Under the pieces are notes generated by a model. That model saw nothing but the letters and a program-made list of their open reading frames with translations. It was not told where the DNA came from and searched no databases. This document shows, piece after piece, positions 7,373-15,687 of a stretch of DNA of 64,000 nt. The stretch is from Pontibacillus halophilus JSM 076056 = DSM 19796 (GTDB lineage Bacteria; Bacillota; Bacilli; Bacillales; BH030062): contig NZ_AULI01000002.1 of assembly GCF_000425205.1 (NCBI RefSeq), positions 1 to 64,000 on the forward strand. The letters are read 5' to 3'. Both the position numbers and the translations under genes were made by a program. Position 1 is the stretch's first letter; the number at the start of each line of letters is the position of its first letter.

Positions 7373-8677
7373 ATGCTAACTCACATTCTTAAAGACCTTC
7401 GTACGTATATCAAAGATAAAAAGGCACTCCTAATAACGTTGCTCATGCCGACCATCCTAATGGTAATCCTCGGTATGTCCGTAGGGAAACTGTTTATGGG
7501 GAATAGCAACAAGATTGAACCATTTACAATTGCGCTGGTCAATGATTCAGAATCTGCAACCCTTGATGAACAATGGATATCATTTGTTCCTGAAGAAAAT
7601 AGAGAGAATCTACAACAGCTGACAGATACGGATTTCGTTCAATTATTCCAGGATGAAGTGTTAGAAAACCCTGAAATCCAATCAATCATTTCCTATGAGA
7701 AGGTGACTATGGATGAGGCAGAACAACGATTAAGAGATGGAGACGTAGCTGCAATCATATTCTTCTCAACACAGTTTCAACAGGACTATGTAGACCGCCT
7801 TCTTGGCTTTACTCAAAAGGATGAACCTCTCCAAGTAGAAGTGGTGACAGGTGATAACGAAATTGAAGCGAGTGTCACTACGTCAATTCTCGAATCTTTC
7901 ACAAATGAACTGTCTAAACGACTAGATGCGAGAAGAATGGTGGAGGAATTAGCAACAGATGAAATCAATACAATGGAAGCGATGGGACCCATACTTAGTG
8001 GCATACAATCAGAAGAGCAAAAGCGCAGTGAAATAGTGAAAGAGACGATAGAAGGCAGAACGTCTATAACAGGAATTCAATACTATACGATCGGCATGGC
8101 AGCCATGTTTATGCTTTATACAACAACCTTTGCATCCACGTACGTAAGAGATGAACTCCGTAATCAAACGATGAATCGCATCTTAATCGCAGGTACATCA
8201 ATATGGAAAATTCTATTCTCTAGGTATTGCTCTACTGTACTAATCATCTTTTTCCAAATCACGATACTCTTCACGATTAGTAGGTGGGTGTTTGGGATGA
8301 GTTGGACGAATCCAGGATTGCTGTTAGGGATTACGTTACTTACAGCATTATCAACGAGTGTTCTTGCCGTCATTTTCTCCATACTAACCTTTCAATCTCC
8401 CGAGAAACGGAACACTATCTTTTTCGAGAGTGTGTTCATTCCATTCCTTGCTATGATTGGCGGTAGCTTTATTTCAAGAGAACTATTGCCGGGATCCATT
8501 CGTGAATTCGGATCATGGATTCTAAATGGAGCAGCTTTAGATGGGATGGTTAAAGTCATGCAAGGATATGGATTGTCAGAGCTCATGCTGCCTATAATGG
8601 CGCTTCTACTCAATGGCTTTGTCTTAGTATTGGTTGCGTATATCCTGATCCGTGTAAAAGGAGTGAAGCCATTATGA
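7373..8677 (+). CDS. ABC-2 type exporter permease, first subunit
   Basis: A 434-residue membrane protein: one N-terminal membrane segment (about 18-38), a large extracytoplasmic domain (about 45-235), then five or six closely packed segments in the C-terminal half, the ABC-2 permease layout. It overlaps the next gene by 4 bp (ATGA). It should pair with the paralogous second permease to form the channel. It resembles YfiM/LnrM in length and architecture, but that comparison rests on layout rather than alignment. Confidence 0.85.
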   Translation: MLTHILKDLRTYIKDKKALLITLLMPTILMVILGMSVGKLFMGNSNKIEPFTIALVNDSESATLDEQWISFVPEENRENLQQLTDTDFVQLFQDEVLENPEIQSIISYEKVTMDEAEQRLRDGDVAAIIFFSTQFQQDYVDRLLGFTQKDEPLQVEVVTGDNEIEASVTTSILESFTNELSKRLDARRMVEELATDEINTMEAMGPILSGIQSEEQKRSEIVKETIEGRTSITGIQYYTIGMAAMFMLYTTTFASTYVRDELRNQTMNRILIAGTSIWKILFSRYCSTVLIIFFQITILFTISRWVFGMSWTNPGLLLGITLLTALSTSVLAVIFSILTFQSPEKRNTIFFESVFIPFLAMIGGSFISRELLPGSIREFGSWILNGAALDGMVKVMQGYGLSELMLPIMALLLNGFVLVLVAYILIRVKGVKPL

Positions 8678-9831
8678 GCGCCATCTTATGGGCTAGATTT
8701 AAAGGGTTACGTAACCAGAAAATGAGCCTCCTTGCCATGTTCATACTCCCTATTGTATTCACATTCTTCTTTAGTCTCGGGAATCTAGGGGGTGAGCCCG
8801 TTCTGCCTGTTGTGGTAGAAGAGGAGGATAAGCTTAGTGAACAACTGGTTCTCGCGTTAACAGCATCAGAAGAACGGAATGTAGAACGTATAGAGCGCTC
8901 GGAATTAGAGGAAGGGCTGCTGTCAAATCGATATGAAGCGGGCTGGGTCATCACAACGGATACCGTCGATGCCATTAAGAACAGTGAGCGGACCATTCCA
9001 ATCTCGATGCTAAGAATGAAAGATACTGGTACGCTTACATCGCTTGAAAATGAATTGAGAACGGTTGCCTTAGATGTAGCCAACTATTATCAGCTGACAC
9101 AAACCATCGAACAGGAATTCGAAGGAGTTGCCGTAACCGCTTCTCTCAATCAGGAGTATGTAAATGAAAAAAGCATTACCGTTGAAACGAGAGCTCTAGA
9201 GAATGAAGGAGGGTTTACATACGATCAAACGTTTCAAGCCTTGGTCGGATTCACACTCTTCTTCACGATGTACACGATTGTATTTACATTAGGAGAGTTG
9301 TTAGAAGATGAAACGAAGTTGATTCTACAACGAGTAAGAATTTCTCCTGTATCAACATTGTCGATCTATGGAGCGAATTTTGTTTACAGCTTTTTAGTTG
9401 GGTTTATTCAGCTGTTCCTCCTTGTCCTTACTGGTCGGTACCTCTTCAACATCGATTGGGGTCCTTCTTTCTGGGGCGTTCTACTTGTGATGGCAGTTTA
9501 TACAGTTGCGGTCATGGGGATTGGGATGGTGTTATGTGCCATATCTAAGACGATGCAACAACTTAGTGCGTTTACGCCTGTAGTGGCTGTAAGTACTGCT
9601 ATGTTAGGGGGAGCTTATTGGCCTATCGAGATCATTCAGAACGAATGGTTAATTCGCCTAGCAACGATAACGCCAATTTATCATGCGATGGATGCTTTAA
9701 AAGAAATAGTGCTACAAGGGAACTCTGTTCTAGAAATATGGCCACAGCTTTTTGTATTGATGCTCACCAGTCTATTTCTGTTTATCATCGGAATTACGTT
9801 GTTCTCGAAGTTTAAAATAGCGCGAACTTGA
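8674..9831 (+). CDS. ABC-2 type exporter permease, second subunit
   Basis: A 385-residue paralogue of the preceding permease with the same plan: an N-terminal segment (about 17-36), an external domain to about 185 and five or six membrane segments after it. The motif GGAYWPIEIIQNEW before the last helices is typical of ABC-2 permeases. It is the last gene of the exporter operon, ahead of a strong bidirectional terminator. Confidence 0.85.
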   Translation: MSAILWARFKGLRNQKMSLLAMFILPIVFTFFFSLGNLGGEPVLPVVVEEEDKLSEQLVLALTASEERNVERIERSELEEGLLSNRYEAGWVITTDTVDAIKNSERTIPISMLRMKDTGTLTSLENELRTVALDVANYYQLTQTIEQEFEGVAVTASLNQEYVNEKSITVETRALENEGGFTYDQTFQALVGFTLFFTMYTIVFTLGELLEDETKLILQRVRISPVSTLSIYGANFVYSFLVGFIQLFLLVLTGRYLFNIDWGPSFWGVLLVMAVYTVAVMGIGMVLCAISKTMQQLSAFTPVVAVSTAMLGGAYWPIEIIQNEWLIRLATITPIYHAMDALKEIVLQGNSVLEIWPQLFVLMLTSLFLFIIGITLFSKFKIART

Positions 9832-9869
9832 AGGGCCAAGGAAAATGTAGCTTCTATAACAAACACTCA

Positions 9870-9903
9870 ACAAAAAACTTCCACACTTGTGGAAGTTTTT
9901 TGT
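9870..9903. terminator. Bidirectional terminator between the exporter operon and the MFS gene
   Basis: A perfect 16-base inverted repeat (ACAAAAAACTTCCACA and its complement) with a two-base loop gives T runs on both strands. Confidence 0.9.
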
Positions 9904-10011
9904 TATGGATAGCCGCACATTGTATCATGGTTTCTTTCATTTACTCTTTTACAAATTTGTGGGCAGGTAACACAATCGTTGAAGATTCGCCTATTTATAG
10001 GACCAACCGTT

Positions 10012-10028
10012 TTCGGAGTTGCTCTAAG
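10012..10028 (-). repeat. Intergenic repeat, copy B (variant)
   Basis: On the minus strand CTTAGAGCAACTCCGAA matches copy A (5926-5943) except for one deleted T. It starts inside the last codons of the MFS gene and covers its stop codon. Confidence 0.35.
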
Positions 10029-11142
10029 CTGTCCGTAGAAACGACCCTAAGACGGAGATGGCTCCAAAAACAGCGAACGTCAGAGCATAACCAATCCATT
10101 CAATCATGCTGCCTGCAAGGATAGACCCGATAACTTGGCCTAAGGAAAGCATAATGAAAGGAACACCTATACCTAAAGAAGCATTCTTCTCGAATACTCG
10201 AATTCCCCAGATAATCAGTAAGCCACAAATAAACAAGTTAGAGGTACCAAATAACGCAGCTGCTCCTAATGCCATAGGGATGCTGTCAGATGCCCAGGCA
10301 AGCAGAAACGAAGCGCCTCCCATCATTACAGCAAATAGGGTATAACTAGATTGAAGTCCAATTCGTTCTATAACGGTGCCACCTAAACCACTGGTTATGC
10401 CGAAGAGTCCGATTGTTACCCAGAACAGAGATAACACGAGCGTACTAAATTCACCACTACTTTCTATAAAGCTTCTTGAGAAAGTCCAAAAACATGCACT
10501 TGAAATCCCCATTAGAATAGCACCAGTGATCATGGATTTAGCACCTTCTAATCCTTTTGCTGACAATATCCCGAGTTGAACTTTTACGGAATCGTCGGGT
10601 TTTGGGATAGCTCGATAATTCCACCATAAAACGATTAAAGCAATAAGAGCATACAATAAGTAAGTGTATCGCCAATGGAGAGGCAGAAATATGGCGCCAA
10701 CTCCTGTGGCAATGATACCTAGACTAGTACCGGAGTTGATCCACGTGTTGGCTTTTCCTTGTAAGGGTTCTTTTATCCAAAAGGCAATAGCTGATCCGTA
10801 GGGAGGAGATACGAGTCCTGTACTGCCTCCAGCCAATAGTACTCCTGCTGCGAGCATCCATTCATTCAAGGAAGCACTAATCATAAGCATTCCACTAACA
10901 GCAAAAACACCCGCTAGCATAATCATAGGCTTAGGTCCTTTATTGGTTGTCATCACGATAGAATAAATAATAGTAAAACAAAAGGCAAGGTAAAATAGAG
11001 AAGAGATGATACCAGAAACAGTATCAGACATTTGAAATGAATTGGAGATGTTAGGTAGTAGTAATCCGAAACTATACCTTGCTAATCCATAGGTGACAGC
11101 AATCATGGTTACGCCAGGAAAGACGAGTCTCGTAAAATTCAT
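10024..11142 (-). CDS. MFS transporter (CynX/YbfB-like), TetR-controlled
   Basis: A 372-residue major facilitator with about 12 predicted membrane segments, beginning MNFTRLVFPGVTMIAVTYGLARYSFGLLLP. The GLARYSFG motif near the N-terminus resembles YbfB-type MFS proteins. The start at 11142 has AAAGGAG about 9 bases upstream; the longer frame to 11220 would put the TetR-type operator inside the coding region and lacks an RBS. An operator identical in half-site to that before the tetR gene lies at 11172-11191, so the transporter is very probably repressed by its neighbour. The substrate is unknown; drug or metabolite efflux is the simplest guess. Confidence 0.85.
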   Translation of the reverse strand: MNFTRLVFPGVTMIAVTYGLARYSFGLLLPNISNSFQMSDTVSGIISSLFYLAFCFTIIYSIVMTTNKGPKPMIMLAGVFAVSGMLMISASLNEWMLAAGVLLAGGSTGLVSPPYGSAIAFWIKEPLQGKANTWINSGTSLGIIATGVGAIFLPLHWRYTYLLYALIALIVLWWNYRAIPKPDDSVKVQLGILSAKGLEGAKSMITGAILMGISSACFWTFSRSFIESSGEFSTLVLSLFWVTIGLFGITSGLGGTVIERIGLQSSYTLFAVMMGGASFLLAWASDSIPMALGAAALFGTSNLFICGLLIIWGIRVFEKNASLGIGVPFIMLSLGQVIGSILAGSMIEWIGYALTFAVFGAISVLGSFLRTA

Positions 11143-11171
11143 AAACGATGATACTCCTTTATTATGAGATT

Positions 11172-11191
11172 TAGATAGAACGTTCTTTCTA
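11172..11191. promoter_or_regulatory. TetR-type operator before the MFS gene
   Basis: TAGATAGAACGTTCTTTCTA is a near-perfect 20-base palindrome centred on AGAACGTTCT, located 30 bp upstream of the MFS start. A second copy lies before tetR at 11873-11892. Confidence 0.75.
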
Positions 11192-11273
11192 TGTGATTCA
11201 AAATTTTTTAAATCCCACAAGCTGTATGATGCGTACCATGGACTCTTCTATATAAGGCAAGGATTTACGAATA

Positions 11274-11303
11274 GAAAAAACGGTATCCGATTGGATGCCG
11301 TTT
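11274..11303 (-). terminator. Terminator of the tetR gene
   Basis: On the minus strand AAACGGCATCC and GGATACCGTTT pair, followed by TTTTCTATTC. The stem begins at the tetR stop codon. Confidence 0.8.
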
Positions 11304-11853
11304 ACGTTTGGAAATGGGATTGAAGAGATTCTGTCATGGTAACTGCATGATCAGTGGCTTGTGTTGAATCTGTAATCTGCGTCATCGACGTAGCTCCTTC
11401 GATAATGAGAAGAAACTCATAAGCAAAGCTCTTATAATCTTTGATGTTGTTACGTTTAGCAAGTTCCTCGAAATACTGAAGGACTTTTGATTTATGGGTT
11501 TTGGCAATATCTACAATGTCACTATCTGTATCGTGATAAACTTCAATCGCACGCAGGAACATACATCCTTGAGGGGATACCTCTTTTAAGAATGCTCCGT
11601 GTAATTGTGCAATTCGTACAAATGGTTCGTCAGAATATGCCTCTGAGGTAGAACGAATGTATGCCCAGTACCGCTCTTCTCGGTTTTTAATCGCCTCTTC
11701 TACAAGTCTGTTCTTAGAGGAGAAGTGGTTATATAACGTCATCGTCGCAACATTTGCTTCATTAATAATTTGTTTTAAACCTACTCCATGGAATCCATAT
11801 TCATAGAATAGTTGTTCAGCAACATTTAATACCTGTTTACGTTTCTCACTCAA
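11302..11853 (-). CDS. TetR/AcrR family repressor of the MFS gene
   Basis: A 183-residue protein with an N-terminal TetR helix-turn-helix (FHGVGLKQIINEANVATMTL followed by YNHFSSKNRLVEEAI, about residues 18-52) and a helical ligand-binding C-terminus containing a Cys in SPQGCMFLRA. The start is TTG at 11853 behind AGGAGG. Its operator copy at 11873-11892 overlaps the RBS-proximal leader, so it should repress itself and the downstream MFS gene. The QGCMFLRA segment is typical of the AcrR/YxaF-type C-terminal domains; the inducer is not known. Confidence 0.88.
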   Translation of the reverse strand: MSEKRKQVLNVAEQLFYEYGFHGVGLKQIINEANVATMTLYNHFSSKNRLVEEAIKNREERYWAYIRSTSEAYSDEPFVRIAQLHGAFLKEVSPQGCMFLRAIEVYHDTDSDIVDIAKTHKSKVLQYFEELAKRNNIKDYKSFAYEFLLIIEGATSMTQITDSTQATDHAVTMTESLQSHFQT

Positions 11854-11872
11854 TGGTTAAGCAAACCTCCTT

Positions 11873-11892
11873 TAGATAGAACGTTCATTCTA
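11873..11892. promoter_or_regulatory. TetR-type operator before tetR (autoregulation)
   Basis: TAGATAGAACGTTCATTCTA shares 19 of 20 positions with the site before the MFS gene. It lies 20 bp upstream of the TTG start. Confidence 0.75.
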
Positions 11893-11982
11893 GTTTCAAT
11901 GTAGCATCTATAAAAGTGGAAGTCAAAGATAAGAAGAAGACTTTCTATGTTGAGATTTATTAGAATAAGCCACCTATAACAA

Positions 11983-12013
11983 AAAGAACTTCCCGTTAAA
12001 TTGGAAGTTCTTT
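11983..12013. terminator. Inverted repeat, probable terminator remnant
   Basis: AAAGAACTTCC and GGAAGTTCTTT form an 11-bp stem with a nine-base loop; T runs are short. It lies in a 248-bp stretch between tetR and yidD that otherwise shows no gene. Confidence 0.45.
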
Positions 12014-12051
12014 AATAGGAATCTCAACACTAACCTTGAACAGAGCCTTTC

Positions 12052-12091
12052 AAAAAAAGCGTGTCGAGAAACAAATGTTTCTCGACACGCA
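12052..12091 (-). terminator. Terminator of folE2-yidD
   Basis: On the minus strand GCGTGTCGAGAAACA pairs with TGTTTCTCGACACGC, then TTTTTTT. It lies 10 bp after the yidD stop. Confidence 0.9.
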
Positions 12092-12101
12092 CTAGTAACT
12101 A

Positions 12102-12332
12102 TTAAGAAGAACGTTTCTTTTTATCCGGCACAGGATCAAATCCACCGGGGTGAAATGGGTGACACTTTAAAATCCGCTTAATAGCTAAGTAACTTCCTTT
12201 AATCGCTCCAAATCGCTGTATGGATTCATAGCCATATTGAGAGCAAGTTGGCTGGAACCGACAACTTGGAGGAGTCATAGGCGAAATCCATTTACGATAG
12301 ATGTGAATGGAGCCTAGGAGTAATTTCTTCAT
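12102..12332 (-). CDS. yidD: Membrane protein insertion efficiency factor YidD
   Basis: A 76-residue protein with the YidD signature [31 protein letters not shown] and [12 protein letters not shown], including the conserved cysteines. YidD is an amphipathic membrane-associated protein that helps YidC insert inner-membrane proteins. In most bacteria it lies in the rpmH-rnpA-yidC region; here it follows folE2 by 8 bp and should be co-transcribed. No other oxa1/rnpA gene is nearby. Confidence 0.95.
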   Translation of the reverse strand: MKKLLLGSIHIYRKWISPMTPPSCRFQPTCSQYGYESIQRFGAIKGSYLAIKRILKCHPFHPGGFDPVPDKKKRSS

Positions 12333-12340
12333 TGGAACAC

Positions 12341-13273
12341 CTAATTCGTTTCATCTCGTTTGTCATACGTAACTTCAGCAATGGCATCGTGTAAATGAAT
12401 AGATTCTTCATTTCGGCAAGCCACATAGAATTTCGTTACGAAAGGTAATTCATAAAGGTCAGCGGCTACAAGACGTACAATATCTTCAACAAATCGAGGA
12501 TTTTCGTAAGCTTGTTCTGTTACTGCCTTTTCATCCGGACGTTTAAGAACAGGATGAATCCGTGCACTCGCATTGGACTCAGCCGCTTCTAATAACTGGT
12601 GCTTCCAATCAATCTCATCCTCATTGAAATCATCTGTTAATTCAATAGACATGGTCACGTTGCCACGCTGATTGTGAGCACTATACTCACTGATTTCTTT
12701 CGAACAAGGACAAAGTGTTGTAATCTTTCCAGTTAGGGAAACTTCAACATCGAAGCCTGTCTCTTCGTGATAATTCACTTTAATGGTTGCATCAGCATGA
12801 TTCATACCAGCTAGGTCAGAAAAAGGCCCTTTACGCTCGAAGAACCAAGGATACGAAACTTCAACCATGGAATCCTTTTGTTTAAGGCGACCAGCGAGCT
12901 CTTTCGTAAATCGCTTCAACGTAGTGATATCAATCGCAAATCCTTCGTTATGGTATTGGTCAAGTTGTTCAGTGAACCGACTCATATTTGTGCCTTTGCT
13001 TCCTTGTTTGATACTTGAGGCAAACTTGAATGTACCAATAGTCGTCTGGATTTCCGGTTTCATCGTGCTATTGATGCGAATAGGATGCTTGACGTTTGAA
13101 ATTCCAACTGCATCTAAATCAAATAAGAAGTCTTCCCTCGCGTTTTGCAAATCCTTCATTTCAGACTTTTCAACTGGCTTGGTTCTTGGACCTGGGTCCA
13201 CAGACCCGAATAGCTTATGTCTCTCTTCTTTTGAGGGTAACTGTTTTATTGTATTTAAATCTGTTTGATTCAT
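12341..13273 (-). CDS. folE2: GTP cyclohydrolase FolE2 (type IB)
   Basis: A 310-residue enzyme of the FolE2/GCYH-IB family, which makes 7,8-dihydroneopterin triphosphate from GTP at the start of folate and queuosine synthesis. The [18 protein letters not shown] segment carries the metal-binding Cys and His expected of this family. FolE2 uses metals other than zinc and replaces FolE during zinc shortage in B. subtilis, under Zur; I find no Zur box here, so constitutive use is possible. ATG 13273 has AAAGGGG about 10 bases upstream; the TTG at 13294 overlaps that RBS and is rejected. A sigma-A-like promoter lies at 13318-13347. Confidence 0.95.
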   Translation of the reverse strand: MNQTDLNTIKQLPSKEERHKLFGSVDPGPRTKPVEKSEMKDLQNAREDFLFDLDAVGISNVKHPIRINSTMKPEIQTTIGTFKFASSIKQGSKGTNMSRFTEQLDQYHNEGFAIDITTLKRFTKELAGRLKQKDSMVEVSYPWFFERKGPFSDLAGMNHADATIKVNYHEETGFDVEVSLTGKITTLCPCSKEISEYSAHNQRGNVTMSIELTDDFNEDEIDWKHQLLEAAESNASARIHPVLKRPDEKAVTEQAYENPRFVEDIVRLVAADLYELPFVTKFYVACRNEESIHLHDAIAEVTYDKRDETN

Positions 13274-13317
13274 AGCGATGATGACCCCTTTCAAACTTTC
13301 TCTTAAAACTAATCAAA

Positions 13318-13347
13318 AGTATACAGGATGAGTGCTCTATTGCACAA
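13318..13347 (-). promoter_or_regulatory. Probable sigma-A promoter of folE2-yidD
   Basis: On the minus strand TTGTGC, an 18-base spacer and TATACT, ending about 45 bp before the folE2 start. Confidence 0.6.
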
Positions 13348-13483
13348 TTTATAAAATTAAGGAATATGCTCTGATTAGTATATGAAGGTATGAAATATTG
13401 TAACATGTCAGTAATTGGTTTGCAGAAGAAGAGCTTTTAAAGGGCGATAAATGTGACGATTTTGTGAAGTTTGGGTGAGGGGG

Positions 13484-13512
13484 TTGGCATTTCATTTTTC
13501 TTTCTCTACACT
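13484..13512 (+). promoter_or_regulatory. Probable sigma-A promoter of the 64-residue gene
   Basis: TTGGCA, a 17-base spacer and TACACT, about 40 bp before the TTG start at 13552. Confidence 0.65.
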
Positions 13513-13551
13513 ACGTTAAGTTGATAACATCATGGGAAAGAGGGATGATCC

Positions 13552-13746
13552 TTGAAAGGGACCGCTTTATTTACAACGTTTGATTCTCAACTTGTAGCCA
13601 TTGAGGAGATGGAAAGAAACCAATTTGACCAACTTCAACAACAAGGTTCTTATACGAGAACAATCTTATATAAAGGTGAATCGAAAGAACAGACGTTACG
13701 TCCAGTTCAGTTTGTTGACGACTTAAATTGGGCATACGGGTATTAG
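13552..13746 (+). CDS. Small protein of unknown function (64 aa)
   Basis: A 64-residue soluble protein starting at TTG behind AAAGAGGG. It begins KGTALFTTFDSQLVAIEEME and ends with an aromatic tail DDLNWAYGY; there is no membrane segment, Cys or catalytic motif, and I do not recognise it. It is supported as a real gene by its own promoter-like element, a suitable RBS and a strong terminator directly after the stop. It sits between divergent folE2 and convergent plsY, so it is monocistronic. Confidence 0.65.
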   Translation: MKGTALFTTFDSQLVAIEEMERNQFDQLQQQGSYTRTILYKGESKEQTLRPVQFVDDLNWAYGY

Positions 13747-13748
13747 AA

Positions 13749-13780
13749 AAGGTGGAGTCCGAGGACTCCACCTTTTTTAC
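13749..13780. terminator. Bidirectional terminator between the 64-residue gene and plsY
   Basis: AAAGGTGGAGTCC and GGACTCCACCTTT with a three-base loop and T runs on both sides; it touches the plsY stop codon. Confidence 0.92.
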
Positions 13781-14358
13781 ATCCATTTAATTTTTGGTTC
13801 AGTTCCATCAATGATTCGTTTAATGTTGGAACGGTGTCGGTAAATGACAAATGCGGTCAAAATACTTGTTACGATAATTAAGCCTACATGTTGGATAAAG
13901 ATCGACACTCCAATCGTAACGATCCCGGTAACCATTGAGCTTAGCGATACATACTTAGACAAATACAATACGAGGAAGAAGGTTGCTAACATGATTAAGA
14001 ACACAAGGGGAGATACAGCTAAGATCACTCCACCTGAAGTTGCAACGGCCTTTCCTCCTTTAAATTTCGCGAATAACGGATACATATGTCCGACTACCGC
14101 AAAGATTCCAATAACGAGTAAGTTAACATCTGCGTCAAAGAATGCAGGGATTCTTGCTGCTAACGTACCTTTAAGAATGTCAGAAAGAGTAACGATTAAT
14201 CCTGCCTTTATACCTAATACACGAAAGGTGTTTGTTCCTCCAAGATTTCCGCTTCCATGCTCACGAATGTCAATTTTGTACCCGATTTTGCCTACCAACA
14301 ATGCAAAAGGAATTGAACCAATTAAATATGCAATGATTCCAAATACTATGTATTCCAT
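13777..14358 (-). CDS. plsY: Glycerol-3-phosphate acyltransferase PlsY
   Basis: A 193-residue membrane enzyme that acylates the sn-1 position of glycerol-3-phosphate using acyl-phosphate from PlsX, the first step of phospholipid synthesis. The three PlsY motifs are visible: [16 protein letters not shown] with [18 protein letters not shown], then [21 protein letters not shown], and the C-terminal RHRSNIKRI. Five to seven membrane segments are evident. The start at 14358 has AAAGGAG 7-8 bases upstream; the longer frame to 14391 lacks one. In B. subtilis this is yneS, between yneR and yneT, in keeping with this region. Confidence 0.95.
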   Translation of the reverse strand: MEYIVFGIIAYLIGSIPFALLVGKIGYKIDIREHGSGNLGGTNTFRVLGIKAGLIVTLSDILKGTLAARIPAFFDADVNLLVIGIFAVVGHMYPLFAKFKGGKAVATSGGVILAVSPLVFLIMLATFFLVLYLSKYVSLSSMVTGIVTIGVSIFIQHVGLIIVTSILTAFVIYRHRSNIKRIIDGTEPKIKWM

Positions 14359-14519
14359 TTCATTTCTCCTTTTGGATTGTACATGCTTCATATAGTTTAC
14401 CAGAAAACCGAATATTTAAGAACATGTAATCCATTCCTTTTCAAAATTTAATATGAGTCGCTAACGCTTGGCATTATCATGAATGCGGTTCTTTTGCACA
14501 GACTAGATAGGAGAGGCAT

Positions 14520-14592
14520 ATGAATTTCATCCTATTCCCATATTCGGTATGATAAATATGTTTATGAAGTGGCTCATAGGGAATAAGCCACT
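14520..14592 (+). promoter_or_regulatory. Leader with stem-loop before opuFA
   Basis: The stretch holds a stem AGTGGCT/AGCCACT (14568-14592) about 10 bases before the opuFA RBS, preceded by an RBS-like AGGAGAGG and a 10-codon open frame (14520-14552). Either may be chance; no known riboswitch fold is recognised. Confidence 0.3.
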
Positions 14593-14619
14593 GATGCATT
14601 TAGAAGGGGGCATAAACTG

Positions 14620-15687
14620 TTGATTGAATTTAAAGATGTAAGTAAAACGTATCCAGACGGTACTCAGGCAATTAAGAACCTGAATTTAACCGTTCAAGAG
14701 GGTGAGATACTAGCGTTAATTGGCCCAAGTGGATGCGGTAAAACGACGACGATGAAGATGATCAATCGTCTAATCACTCCTACTGAGGGGAACATATACA
14801 TACAGAACGAGGACATACGCGATTTAAACATACATGAACTCCGTTGGAACATAGGGTATGTACTACAGGAGATTGCGCTATTTCCACATATGACTATTGA
14901 AGAGAACATTGCAGTTGTACCAGAGATGAGAAGATGGAAACGTAGGGAAATTAAGAAACGGACAGAAGAATTAATGGAAATGGTTGGACTAGAACCAGAA
15001 ACGTTCATGAGCCGTTATCCAAGTGAGCTTTCTGGGGGGCAACAGCAACGTGTAGGCGTTATTCGCGCGCTCGCAGCTGACCCAGACATCATTTTAATGG
15101 ATGAGCCATTTAGTGCACTTGACCCAATTAGTCGTGAACAACTTCAATCGGATATTCGCGACCTGCAGAAGAAGATTAAGAAGACGATTGTATTTGTAAC
15201 TCACGATATGGATGAAGCAATGGCGCTTGGGGACCGCGTATGTCTCATGCGTGATGGAGAAATTGTGCAGTTAAGCACACCACAACAACTCATCCTTCAG
15301 CCGAATAGTGACTTCGTGAAAAGCTTTATTGGTGAAAGAAAGTCCCCTTGGCAGACAGCCATTGATGTCATGCTCGATAAGGAAGACAATGCCATCCTTT
15401 CTAAGCAGAAAGTTGACCAAGGAGGCGTTCCTTCTGTAGGAATTTATTTCGTTAAGGATGAGAATGGTCAGTATATAGGAGCTTATGTAGACGGTTTAGC
15501 ATCGGATATTACACCACTCCCAAATGATACTCACTTACGTAAAGCCACCACTATGTTTGATGAACAAGGTGTTTCTATTCTCCCCGTAGTGAAAGAGAAC
15601 CAATTGCTTGGCACGCTTTCCTATAAATCCATTGTGTTTCACCTGCAGAACCAAACGAAAATGGAAAACGGGGTGATTCACCAATGA
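14620..15687 (+). CDS. opuFA: Osmoprotectant ABC importer ATPase (OpuFA/OpuCA type)
   Basis: A 355-residue ATPase: Walker A GPSGCGKTT (about residue 36), Q-loop, signature LSGGQQQRVGV, Walker B IILMDEPFSALDP and switch His in VTHDMDEA, then a C-terminal CBS-type region (about 240-350) as in OpuCA/OpuAA ATPases. It powers uptake of compatible solutes such as glycine betaine through the fused permease-binding protein encoded next, with a 4-bp overlap. TTG at 14620 follows GAAGGGGG. The CBS part may sense ionic strength or nucleotides, by analogy with OpuA. Confidence 0.9.
   Translation: MIEFKDVSKTYPDGTQAIKNLNLTVQEGEILALIGPSGCGKTTTMKMINRLITPTEGNIYIQNEDIRDLNIHELRWNIGYVLQEIALFPHMTIEENIAVVPEMRRWKRREIKKRTEELMEMVGLEPETFMSRYPSELSGGQQQRVGVIRALAADPDIILMDEPFSALDPISREQLQSDIRDLQKKIKKTIVFVTHDMDEAMALGDRVCLMRDGEIVQLSTPQQLILQPNSDFVKSFIGERKSPWQTAIDVMLDKEDNAILSKQKVDQGGVPSVGIYFVKDENGQYIGAYVDGLASDITPLPNDTHLRKATTMFDEQGVSILPVVKENQLLGTLSYKSIVFHLQNQTKMENGVIHQ

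Noticed and set aside
8610-9083. Long reverse-strand open frames within genes (for example 8610-9083, 13844-14395, 42652-43020)
   Set aside because: They lie wholly inside well-supported genes on the other strand, without RBS or family motifs, so they are shadows.
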